DNA from: Siphlonurus alternatus
Lineage: Eukaryota > Arthropoda > Insecta > Ephemeroptera > Siphlonuridae
Assembly: GCA_949825025.1 (NCBI GenBank)
Contig: OX463778.1
Coordinates: forward strand, 17,886,196-17,950,195
DNA: 64,000 bases
Reading direction: 5' to 3'
Shown: piece by piece, positions 12,901-22,708 of the stretch
How the letters are laid out: every line of letters starts with the position of its first letter
Numbering within the stretch: position 1 is the stretch's first letter
Notes under the pieces: generated by a model
Told to the model about the DNA's origin: nothing
Database searches by the model: none
What the model saw: the letters and a program-made list of their open reading frames with translations, nothing else
Program-made: the position numbers and the translations under genes

Positions 12901-15900
12901 TTATCCATCTCCTTAATCAAATAATTAATTTTAATTAAGGATAACTTAATTAATTTTAATTAATTAATTTATTAGTTTTTATTAGATTTTAGTTGTTAGT
13001 ATAAAAACAATATAGACAAATAATCCATGTAGACTGAAAAATTAATGCATTTTATACATTGGGTACAACAATTTTGAGTAATGTTTAGCTGTACTTATGT
13101 ACTCCTTTTTATTATTAATTCTAATCTTCTTGTTATAGTCAATGAATTTAGTGACAAAATAATTGTTTTAATACCTTATTATATTTGAATGTGAAATTAA
13201 ATACACTAAAAAAAAAAAAAAAAAAAATGAATTCAACACACATACTTTTAAATATATTTTTATATGTAATAAAATATAAACATTGAAAGATATTTGATAA
13301 CTTAAAATCATAAATTAAAAAACATATTAAACCATTCTTCGAGCAACATCTTAATTAACTTGGTTAGCTGTTACTATGTGGTTGTAGCTAATTTGGGCTT
13401 TTTCTCTTTTCGTCCTGGTGCTGGTGGTGTGGTTCTTCAGAGAGAGGTAATCACCGTCTGTTTGTGCCTGCTCTCTCCTCGCTCTTGGCTGCATGGCTTG
13501 TCCCCCTGCATGGTGTGACCCCTAGCTCCGAGACTTGACGCTAACCTTCTTCTTTATTGCAGGGACTTTGCTTACGTGGCAAGGGACCGGGCGACTCGCA
13601 AACACATGTGCCACGTCTTCAGATGTGACATTCCTGCTCGAACCATCGCAAACACTCTCAGAGATATTTGCAAGAAGATCATGATCGAGAGATCGCTGCA
13701 ACAAAACCTCGCCAAACCAATTGACATTAGTAAGTACAGTAGTCTAAAGGTCAAACTTTATTATGCTACACTCTAGAAATAAAATAATATTGATTTTTTT
13801 TATTATTTAATTACTATAGTCTTTAAATAAAAGTCAATGTCCTATTTCTTGGTAAGAAAATAATGCACCTTGCATTATTTGGGGAGGAACTGTTTTCATT
13901 GAAAACTAAGAAAGTCTTTGTTTTATTTTATCATTATATATTTCACTGTTAAATGATATTCCCCTTATTGAACTGCTTTTTAATTGTTTGATACATGCTC
14001 GTACATGTCTCTAATTCCATGTTCCTCCCACAGGTGGGGTTGGTATCTCCGGACGTGCTGGCCTCGCAGCTCGACCTACCAACTTGCCAACGGAGCACCG
14101 TAGATTCCACACTCGCAACGGCCAGGCCCTAGTCAGTAAGTTTCTCAATCCCCAAGTAGACAAACATATTGGTACTTCAGAAGAAGGCTGCTGTAGAGTG
14201 TAGAGTGGGCACAAATAGGGCTAAAATTTTAACAAATTTAATTCAAATATTCCCATCTCAAATTGGGTAGAAAAAAAACAGATGAGATTATGTTATGTTC
14301 CAGTAGTTTTTTTGTATCAAAATCCAGTCAAAATGAAACAGAAAACAAGCTGGAATTAAATTTACTCACTTGGATTAAAAACAGAATATTTCAAAGTTCT
14401 CCTATATTTGGTCGGTGATTTGACTCTTTCTTTGCTCACAGCCCAGTCGTTCCCGACACCCATGGAGGAACCGAAGAAGGTGCTGCGAGCCTTCTACCTG
14501 GGCTCCATGCAGGTAACCAGGGCCACGGGCATGGACATCCTCAATGATGCCATCGAGCACATGATGAACACCAACCCAAGAGATCAGTGGAAGTCGGTCA
14601 ACGTGGCTGTTGCCCCCTCCATGATCTCCATCATGCTACCAGGGGTATGTCAGTCATTTGTTTCAGCAGCAAAACTATAATATACCGTCACTCACCTGCA
14701 AAATTTACCATTTATATGTTTTGGATGTTGCTAATAAAGCCAATAAATAAGTTTCTAGTTTTGGGAGATGTTGATTGAAATATAGAATGATTTTTTTTTT
14801 TTTTTTTTTTTTGCTGTGTAGTATTAAAATAGAACAAGAAAATTAAAACAATCGCATAAAGTAATAATAATATACAGTAATATATATTCTGTAAGTATCA
14901 AATAATTTTTTAAATATTATAAGATGTTGTGACTAACTTTTTAAATTTCAAATTTTTTTTTTTTAATATAAATAATTAAATACTATGTAATTTCTATCAA
15001 CTTATACTTTATTTTATTGAATTTATTGTGTTTATTAACAATATTAAATAAGATAAGGTAGCTAATCTCATTTCTTATAAGAAGGCCTGCAACTAACATT
15101 TCAACTCCACGGCACAGTTGGGCACAGTTAGGTGCCAAGTTCAATCTTGTGTTCTATTAACATTGTAATTTGAACTTGGCAGCCCGGTTGTTAATCCCCT
15201 TGTGCTTCGGCGCAATTGTGAAATTCACAGAGGTACCTAGTCAAAGACACTTGGCTGAACTGTGATTCTCACAAAATGGCCGAACTGTGAAAATCACAGT
15301 TCGACCAATGGTTTAGACTTGGTAGCTCTCCCCCGCCCCTTCTCCTTATTAATTTTTTATTTTTTCATTTCATTAAAGCTAATTAAGTTAACGTATTACT
15401 AAAAAAATGTAGTTTTTTAAATATTTTTATTTTATCATGGTAATTAACAGAGTACTCTAGCATAAAAAATTAAAACATTGATGCTAGCAGCTGCAACTCT
15501 TTTGTCTCTATCCCGCATATTGGCGGCCATGATGTCTGGTGATAGAATCCACTAATCAGCATTTCATGCAGCAGAGTTGAATTCATTGCCTGTAAAATTA
15601 TGAAAATGAGATTATAACACACATATGAAAAGATTTTGTAAATATTTAACTCACCACATAAGTAGCTAGCCTGGGCATAACTTCCTCAGTGTTGAAAGAA
15701 AAGAGAGAATTCAAGGGGGCGGGCTGGGCTGGAGAAAGAAAAGCTATGATAGGGCCTCTCATGATGTTAGAATTTGTAATAATCACTGTAAAAAAGAAGC
15801 AATTTATTAGAAAAAAAAGAACTTTGCTATTTCAATATACTTTTTAATATATTTCTTACCTTAATCTTTAAAGACTGCAAAGCAGACTTTTCCAATAAAA

Positions 15901-16778
15901 AAGAGACAGCATCTCTGTTTTTGTTGACAATGACACCCATATCATATGTTGTATGTTGCTTTTTTTTTTCTTACTTCAATTTTTTAGAAACAGATGGCGC
16001 TACCATCCGGGTATAAATTTTTTCAAAGTCCAAAATTAATAAATAAATTTGATAATAATTAGATATATTGCCAATGTAGTTTATTTAATGAAAAAAAATA
16101 TCAGTTGGATATTATATATATCAATTTAAGCATCATTTAAGCCCCTTCTAGTTCATAGTCGATACAACTTCAAAGAGTGTATTCAATGTGCCAAGTTACG
16201 CCAAGTTTAGAAAGCTAGGATGCTCTGGGGTACCTAATATAAACACTGTGCCCTACTGGATACTCATGGGCATTACAGCTTACCTAACTGTGAACCTTAA
16301 CTGTGCCCAATTGTGCCCTACTGTGCCGTGGAGTCAGGGACCATTTAAGTCTTGAGGTCCGCTGATGAGCCGTTTGTCTGTGCAGGAGGAAGAGCAGCTG
16401 GTGGCTGAGTGTCGGGTGCGCTACCTCTCTTTCCTGGGTATCGGCAAGGAGGTCAAGCAGTGCGCCTTCATCATGCACACCGCCCAGGATCTTTTCATCG
16501 CGCACGTGTTCCACTGTGAGCCATCTTCAGGTGCCCTCTGCAAGACCATCGAGGCTGCCTGCAAGGTGGGGGCTCCATCGTCACAGATGATGAACCAGAC
16601 CAAGTTCTGCATTGAGTTATTGCTTCATTATAATATTACTTAACACTGTAGTTTATTATAATGTCACATACATCAATATAATTATAAGACCTGGTGATAA
16701 TTTATCATTTTACCAGGAGCGAGCAACTTGCTCACCATCTCAATTTACATATTCAGTAGAAATTTGCACTTAAGGCAG

Positions 16779-16810
<32 letters not shown>

Positions 16811-17133
16811 ATCAAACTGACTAAAATGACATAACCAGCCAGATAGCTTACTTCTGGTGCAAAAAAATTTGAATACTTTTTCTTAATTTTTTTCTATGCT
16901 GCGAATTCAAATCTACATCTTACGTATCTGGAACTCTTAATAAAGCCTTATCCCCAAACTGACATGATTGTCTTCAGCTGCGGTACCAGAAGTGCCTGGA
17001 CGCTCACCCCACTGGCCTGGGGCGCGGACTGGCAGAGGCACACACCCCTGGCAGGGGCCTCGGAGCAACTCTCAAGTCCCTGGTGGGCTCACTGACCGGA
17101 CGGAAGGCCAAGGGAGCTAGTGCGGAGTCCTGA
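9925..17133 (+). CDS. FE65/APBB-family adaptor protein (WW + PTB1 + PTB2)
   Basis: A cytoplasmic/nuclear adaptor of the FE65 (APBB) family; family members bind the APP cytoplasmic tail through PTB2. Coding exons: 9925-10043, 10581-10840, 11306-11415, 11470-11582, 11982-12180, 12600-12727, (optional 13441-13446), 13563-13729, 14034-14135, 14442-14644, 16386-16565 and 16978-17133. All join in phase to give 578 aa, or 580 with the microexon. The start is the only ATG in the first coding exon (ACAACATGG context); that exon begins at acceptor 9897. An acidic N-terminal region is followed by a WW domain (about 118-146), PTB1 (about 218-362, with FAVRSLGWVE and RVWGVGRDNGR) and PTB2 (about 412-545, with ECRVRYLSFLGIGKEV and LRYQKC). 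The second WW signature Trp is Arg (GTIQREPP). The 54-nt gap 11416-11469 is in frame and could be retained. In vertebrates the gene has three paralogues, so no specific symbol is assigned. Confidence 0.95.
13441..13446 (+). CDS. 6-nt neural-type microexon of FE65 (Arg-Glu)
   Basis: Six bases, AGAGAG, lie between a good acceptor (GGTTCTTCAG) and a donor (GTAATC), inside the intron between exons 12600-12727 and 13563-13729. The upstream exon ends in CG and the downstream one starts GGAC, so inclusion changes Gly-Arg-Asp-Phe to Gly-Arg-Glu-Arg-Asp-Phe without altering the frame. Vertebrate FE65 is known to have a neuron-specific 6-nt exon encoding Arg-Glu at this same point of PTB1. TGC triplets sit just upstream of the acceptor, and TGCATG motifs lie at 13490-13495 and 13507-13512. 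Inclusion in mRNA is inferred. Confidence 0.8.
15104..16334. mobile_element. Non-autonomous TIR DNA element in an FE65 intron
   Basis: The ends form a terminal inverted repeat of about 15 bp (ACTCCACGGCACAGT at 15104 and its complement ending at 16334). Subterminal copies of GGGCACAGTTA follow at both ends. The 1.2-kb interior is AT-rich, without coding capacity, and has CACAGTT/AACTGTG motifs in both orientations around 15215-15305. I could not define a convincing target duplication. The right end is about 50 bp from the acceptor of the exon at 16386. Confidence 0.65.
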
Positions 17134-18219
17134 GATGAGGCCACGGCGCTGCAGGTGAGGCCGTCTTGAAAGTGATTTTGTCAGCTAGAGAAATGACTTG
17201 GATACAGCCTGTAAAACTTGAGTTTTAATTGTAAAAATCCTGTGTGGCACTGACTGCTGATTACATTAGTTTGAAGTGAATAGTATTTTAAATTTCTTCA
17301 TAAAATTTCATTCATTCATTCCTTTTTTTTTTTTTTTTTTTTTTTTTGCTTATTTGTTTTAGTTTTCAATCAAATTCCTTTGATTTTGTCACAATTTTAA
17401 ATAAGCATAAAAGAAGAACAATTAATATTGACTTCAGAAAACTTTTCAATGACAGTATTTAAAAATTATTTAAAAAATTTAATAATAAAGTTAATACCCT
17501 TGACACCATTTTACCCTTTCGGGTGTGGCCAGGCCGATATTTAGCCTTGTCAGTAAGAGTTATCTTGTGACCATGCTGGGGCTTACCAGGCTCCCAGAAC
17601 CCTTTTCCTGCACTTTTCTGGGCTCCTACTACCAGATCTGTGCAGCCTGCAGTGGCAGTGCAATACTGCAGGGCAGCAGAGTATAGACAGCCGTAAGCTG
17701 CCTTCCTCCTACCAACTTCATAATCTATAGTAATTAGTCACACCCATCCCAAGTCACGAAAAGTCTGCCGTGTTCGGGAATTGAACCGGGGACCTCTCGG
17801 ATCAGAGCCAGGGGTACTAACCACTACACTACAGAGTGGATTTAAAAAAAAAAAAAAAAAATTATTTTGCTAATAAAAAAATAATTACATTATATTACCT
17901 ATAATGATGTATACTGTAACTGCTTGCCTGAAGTTTTCTCAATACATCAAAGCTATATTGGCATTTCTTTGTTAGAGAATTTTTCCAAAGCAACGATTGT
18001 ATCGCTGGGTATCAAAATCTTGTCCGCTTCTTTCAGGATGGACCATGGAGTCCTCCCGAGGAGCGCGAGGTGATTCCCCACCGCCACCTGCAGTCCCCGC
18101 TGACGTGCGAGATGTTCAGCGGAGCCGAGTGCCCCTCGCCCCCCGCCTCCGAGGGGGAAGAGGAAGAAGAAGAGGAGGAGGCCCCTGGGACCCCCCCTCC
18201 CCAGCAGCCCTGGCAGTGA
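17134..18219 (+). CDS. Possible FE65 C-terminal extension (stop readthrough or alternative splicing)
   Basis: After the TGA at 17131-17133 the same frame continues for seven codons (DEATALQ) to a donor at 17154 (CTGCAG|GTGAGG). The next acceptor (CTTCTTTCAG) starts an exon at 18037 in the same phase, which stays open for 60 codons to TGA at 18217-18219. The extension is Pro/Glu-rich, with an uninterrupted run of eight Glu, and most codons end in G or C, like the certain FE65 exons; composition turns AT-rich soon after the second stop. Readthrough would add this tail. Alternatively, exon 16565 could splice straight to 18037, also in phase, giving a shorter PTB2 with this tail. It may also simply be 3' UTR with an intron. 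Confidence 0.4.
17510..17839 (-). mobile_element. tRNA-derived SINE
   Basis: Read on the minus strand from 17839, the element starts with a tRNA-like head. It has an RNA polymerase III A box (TAGTGTAGTGGTTAGTACC) and a B box (GGTTCAATTCC), followed by a GC-richer unrelated body running to about 17510. This is the classical layout of a tRNA-derived SINE. It sits in the FE65 3' intron between 17155 and 18036. An A run lies next to the head on the plus strand; the 3' tail is AT-rich and not sharply bounded. Confidence 0.85.
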
Positions 18220-20600
18220 GAGACCCTCCCCTCCCTTAGCGAACACTGAGCAAAAGTGCAGCAAGACATCAATAATCAGTAACTATCAAACATACTGTTA
18301 TCTAGTGAAATTTACTAAATGCATATTTGTTTATTAGAATATATTAATATATATAATAAACTGAATGTCTCTTTGTGGGTCCATATAAGTGAATCAAAGT
18401 TCATAGCTCTTCAAGACTCTGTTACTAAAAAAAAAAAATAATAATAATAATAATAAATAAAAAAATAAAGGCAGATTGCGTGGAAAAGTGATTTTTAGTT
18501 CAATATCGTGAGAAAATGGAAAAGACCAAGAATTTACAAAAAAAGATAAAGGACCGATTTAATTTTTCGGCAAAGTTGTTTTGTGTGTGCAAATATGTGA
18601 AATATGAGATAGAAATGTTAATTATTTAAAAAAACAAACAAATATTTAATAGCTACTGAATATAACTATTTATTTCACATATGTTTGAGAATATATATAA
18701 TACTACAGTAAATATGTCTTGCCCACCTACAGATAATAATAGTTGTTAATAATTAGTACAGTACTACACACACAGGTTAAATAAATTGTTTTTTTGTTTT
18801 TTTCAACCTTTTCCCAAAGATTTCACAGTTAGCACAAAGTGTAATTAGTAAACAAATAATTATCGAGTAAAATAAATAAAAACTTATCTTACATGATTGT
18901 CATGTCCATTGCTGTATAATATTGTGGTTTTGTATCATTGTCTGAACTGTCATTTCTATCCCTGCAATAAACTACTGTGTTAATTGTAACCTCCGCTGAA
19001 CGTATCAAATAATTCAACATCTTTATCTGCTCTTATGAAGATACAAAACCACCAGCCTCATAATTATTTAATAAAAAAAAAATCACACCAAATGAAAAAA
19101 AAAAAAAAAAAAAAAACTTGAAAAATATTATATATACTGTAGCTGATTGGCTTGAATGTTTCATCCTCTGGATTTAAAAAAATTAAAATATTTGTGTATA
19201 TATAGCAAATAGTCCAGACTCAAGAGTAAATGTGACTTAATTGCCTTTGTATTTAAGGGCGAATGTGCCATTAAAATGTGTGAATGTATTGAGAATTACT
19301 ACCCTACTACTTGAAATTACAAAACTAGATGAAGAAAAAAATAATTAAATAAAATTAATGTGAATCTTATTCTAATATGATACAATAAATTATACCTTCT
19401 TTTTTTTATCCTACGTACAGAGTTTTTTTGTTTAAAAAAAAGTTATTAATTCACCATTTTAATGTTAAATCTTGTCAAGTCTGAATACAATACACACGTT
19501 GGTTAAGCTGATTTGACTAGTAGCTGATCTTCTTCTGTATTTATTTTGTATAAAATATCTTCATTATGTAATTAACATGCAGGACTTGAAACAAAAAGGT
19601 TATAATTTAAATGAATGTACCCCTTAAGTTTCTAGAAGTGCACCCAATAGAGGTTATAATTCACAACCTTTATTCTCCCCCAAATTGTTAAATCTGTGAT
19701 TATTTCTTTAATCTTCAATCTCCCCAAAATTGTCATAGTATATTTCATCCCTTCTGTGGGCCTTTTGTGGATCTTTTGGTAGAGCAACTTCTAGAAACTT
19801 CTGAAAGGGTTGAACAGTACATGAATTTATTTTTCAAAATCTTGTAAAACTGTAATTTAAATTATAACTTTTACCATTTAATATCTTTTTGCATGTTATT
19901 TTCATGAATTGAAAAATTTACATTTGAATCTCAGTAAAAAGTCCTTCATATAATTAAGTATGAGGGCTTAATTGCAAAGTGTTTAACTGTGTTGGATTTG
20001 GATATATGTCGTCAATATCCGTGTGCAAAGTATACTGTGCTGCACCCTCGCTGCTACAACAGTAATTATAGTCTTCAGAAATATTGTACAGTAGGAGCTA
20101 ACAGTTTACCATAATAATAACAAGATTATTTTTATTTAATTTTTTTTTAAAGACTCTTAAATAATAAAATATTAAAAAATACATATAATTATATTATGGT
20201 GCAATAATTATTGCTAAGTATACTCTTCAGTGAACAAAGCACTCTGTTTTGAGAAATTATGTAATGATATTCTAATTGTTTTTATCAAAAAGTTTGTATT
20301 GTTTATTATTTTGAAAAAATTCATATATCTAAATAAATAATATTCTCCTGGTATTATAACAAAGCGATATTTTTGTTTGCAGTTCTTGTGACTCTATAAT
20401 ATAATAAATAAATTATAACTCTGTGTGAGGCTGAGCGATGTTCACTCTACAAATAATAATAATAATGATCTGATTGCTTGCACCATATAGACGAGCCATG
20501 TGTAGCCATCAAGCTGAGCTGCAGCTAAATAATTATGCCTTCTGTCAATAAAACATTTATTTCAAATTTTTGTTTTTATTTTTTATAACGTTAATTATAT
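18220..20600 (+). other. FE65 3' UTR and downstream AT-rich DNA
   Basis: No coding exon is visible. Composition becomes strongly AT-rich soon after the second in-frame stop. Candidate polyadenylation signals include AATAAA at 18966-18971, followed by a GT-rich stretch, and another in CAATAAAAC near 20550. Which one is used cannot be told. A/T homopolymers and a TAA repeat near 18440 are present. Confidence 0.5.
18966..18971 (+). terminator. Candidate FE65 polyadenylation signal
   Basis: A canonical AATAAA lies about 750 bases after the distal in-frame stop, with TGTGTTAATTGTAA just downstream as a possible GT-rich element. Several other AATAAA hexamers lie further on, so this is only the first good candidate. 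Confidence 0.35.
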
Positions 20601-21103
20601 TTAATCCTTTTATTTTAAGTTCATTGTAAAATTATGCAGTTTTAACAAAAACCTGAAATCTATAAACTAATTTATAGACATATAAGTCTTGTATAATATA
20701 TGGTTTCAGTTTTTTGTAATAGCAATTTAATTAACAATGTCGAAAGTAATTTAATTCTAATTAATTATGCATTGATCAATCAGATCTCTCTAGCTGATTG
20801 TGAGCCTATATAGCTGAGCTAGGAATTATATTATAGCTATAACACCATGAATTAAGTTTTGCATGGTGCTTAGAATTTTATTTTATTATTACTATTTATT
20901 TATTTTTTCATTATTTTGTTACTTTAATTATAAAATATTTTAATGCTGGAATAATATATTGTATACATTGCAATAATAATCATAAATGTATGCTGCAGAT
21001 GAATAATTAAGACTCATGAAAGTTCGTCATATATATTATAATGACAGAGTCATGCAGTCACAGAGATGATGCGCATGAGGAATTTTGTTTCCATCATGCA
21101 TGC

Positions 21104-21106
<3 letters not shown>

Positions 21107-21140
<34 letters not shown>
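21107..21140. repeat. (AT)n microsatellite
   Basis: An AT dinucleotide array of about 34 bases. Confidence 0.9.
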
Positions 21141-21143
<3 letters not shown>

Positions 21144-21470
21144 CAGACACATATATATATTATATATTTAATAATTTAATTGGGAATATGCATACTACAA
21201 TTAATTTATATTTATAAATCACACATAAATAATTCAAATAATTGCATGTGTATAGGGTATTTAAATATATATTAATTATATATTACATATAATTATAAAG
21301 TATATTTTTAAGTAAATAATATATAATTAGAGTAATATAAAAAGTAGCCGTGCTAAAAAAGTTGCATACTTTGCAGGCGCATGCATGCAAAACTTTATAA
21401 CAGGCAGGGCTATAATTAATTAATCCTCTCTAATTGTAGGTTCAATAGAGGATTAGCCCTGATAACAGGC

Positions 21471-21688
21471 AGGGCTATTACTCTATTGAACCGGGTAAAG
21501 TCACTCACGACCGTTACAAAAAAAATTGGATTGTTGAAATTTGTAAACAACAAGAAAATAACCCCTTTTTAACCAATAGGAAGGCGTTTCAGCAAAACGG
21601 GTTATTTCTAAGCCAATCAGAATTCAGAATTGGGCCTCCATAAGCCGGAAGGGAGTGACTATACCCGGTTCAATAGAGTAATAGCCCT
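21471..21688. mobile_element. Small TIR element (MITE-like), preceded by a related hairpin
   Basis: The ends AGGGCTATTACTCTATTGAA and their reverse complement enclose 218 bp. The inverted repeats run on for about 35 bp, through ACCGGGTA and AGTCACTC. A shorter hairpin at 21406-21460 also starts AGGGCTAT and ends AGCCCT, and ATAACAGGCAGGGCTAT precedes both. No coding capacity. Confidence 0.7.
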
Positions 21689-21715
21689 AAAAATATTTAT
21701 CTAATTTGTATTGCT

Positions 21716-22088
21716 TTAAGGTAGAGATAATATGTATCAGCTGGCCCAATGCTAAAAAAATCCCATTCATAAAAATTATGAAAAAAATTTAAAATGTTCT
21801 CCTCAACATCCCCTATCAGTAGGTAAAATATCAGGTATACAAAAACGAGCTAGTTTTCGAGTTATTAATTTTTAAAGTTGACTAATTTAACATGGAAGTA
21901 CCATTTTTCCATGTTAAATTAGAGAACTTTAAAAATTAATTACTCGAAAACTAGCTCGTTTTTGTATACCTGATATTTTACCTACTGATAGGGGATGTTG
22001 CGGAGAACATTTTAAATTTTTTTCATAATTTTTATGAATGGGATTTTTTTAGCATTGGTCCAGCTGATACATATTATCTCTACCTTAA
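21716..22088. repeat. Long near-perfect palindrome, family A copy 1
   Basis: A 373-bp palindrome with arms of about 185 bp, starting TTAAGGTAGAGATAATATGT and ending in its reverse complement. Arms include GATATTTTACCTACTGATAG and its complement, and the tip is near 21899. Its internal blocks recur in the palindrome at 55817-56174, so this is a repeat family. A transcript would form a long hairpin. Confidence 0.9.
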
Positions 22089-22169
22089 AGAGAGTACAGC
22101 GTAATTATTAATTGTGCAATTAATCATTTCTTTGATGAGTAGGATGACGAAGGCGGGAAACAGCTGATC

Positions 22170-22320
22170 GGAGTCGGTCGGGATGGATCCAATCGGGTCA
22201 AGTGGGATGGATCCAATCGGGTCAAGCTGGATCCAGTTGGATCCAGTCGGGTCAGGAAGTGCTGCCCAAAATTGGTTCCAACTGGATCCAGCAAAATTGG
22301 ATCCAACTGGATCCATCATT
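22170..22320. repeat. Degenerate minisatellite, GGATCC-based
   Basis: Repeated units around GGATCCAATCGGGTCAAG and GGATCCAGTTGGATCCA are arranged head to tail with substitutions. It lies about 400 bp upstream of the ALKBH8 start codon. Confidence 0.8.
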
Positions 22321-22708
22321 TTCATAAGGGCTGATAACAGGTTGTGATCGGCGCAATCTCTTAATATCCCGCCGAACACTACTCAAAACTCTAGGAGCTA
22401 GGAGTGCATTATTATAAGAAACAAAGAAAAGAAAGTTAGGAATAAAATAAATGGGAAAATGCATAATAAAAACTTATAAAAAGCTTTTAGTTCATTTTGC
22501 GTCGATTTTTCAAAATTTAGTAGGAACTTTCAAATGTTGTAGGAATAATTTTTTTCTTTATTGTGGTGGCAGCATTTATTCACATCAGCTGCTGACAACG
22601 CGGGAAAATACAAATGAGGGAAATGCCTGCCAGCTGGACTTGACAACAATTTTCAATTGTGCATGTGCAGCTTTATGGTTCTTTGCATTAATTTCTAGTA
22701 ACTTTTCA

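Larger units (their letters stand above)
20600..22700. other. Intergenic spacer rich in repeats, FE65 to ALKBH8
   Basis: There is no gene here. It holds an AT microsatellite (21107-21140), a tandem pair of hairpins (21406-21460 and 21471-21688), a long palindrome (21716-22088) and a GGATCC-containing minisatellite (about 22170-22320). The ALKBH8 promoter must lie near 22400-22700 but I see no clear TATA or initiator. Confidence 0.6.

Noticed and set aside
17768..17839. Functional tRNA gene on the minus strand
   Set aside because: A and B boxes are present but the sequence runs on into a non-tRNA body, as in a SINE, and the acceptor stem does not close well.
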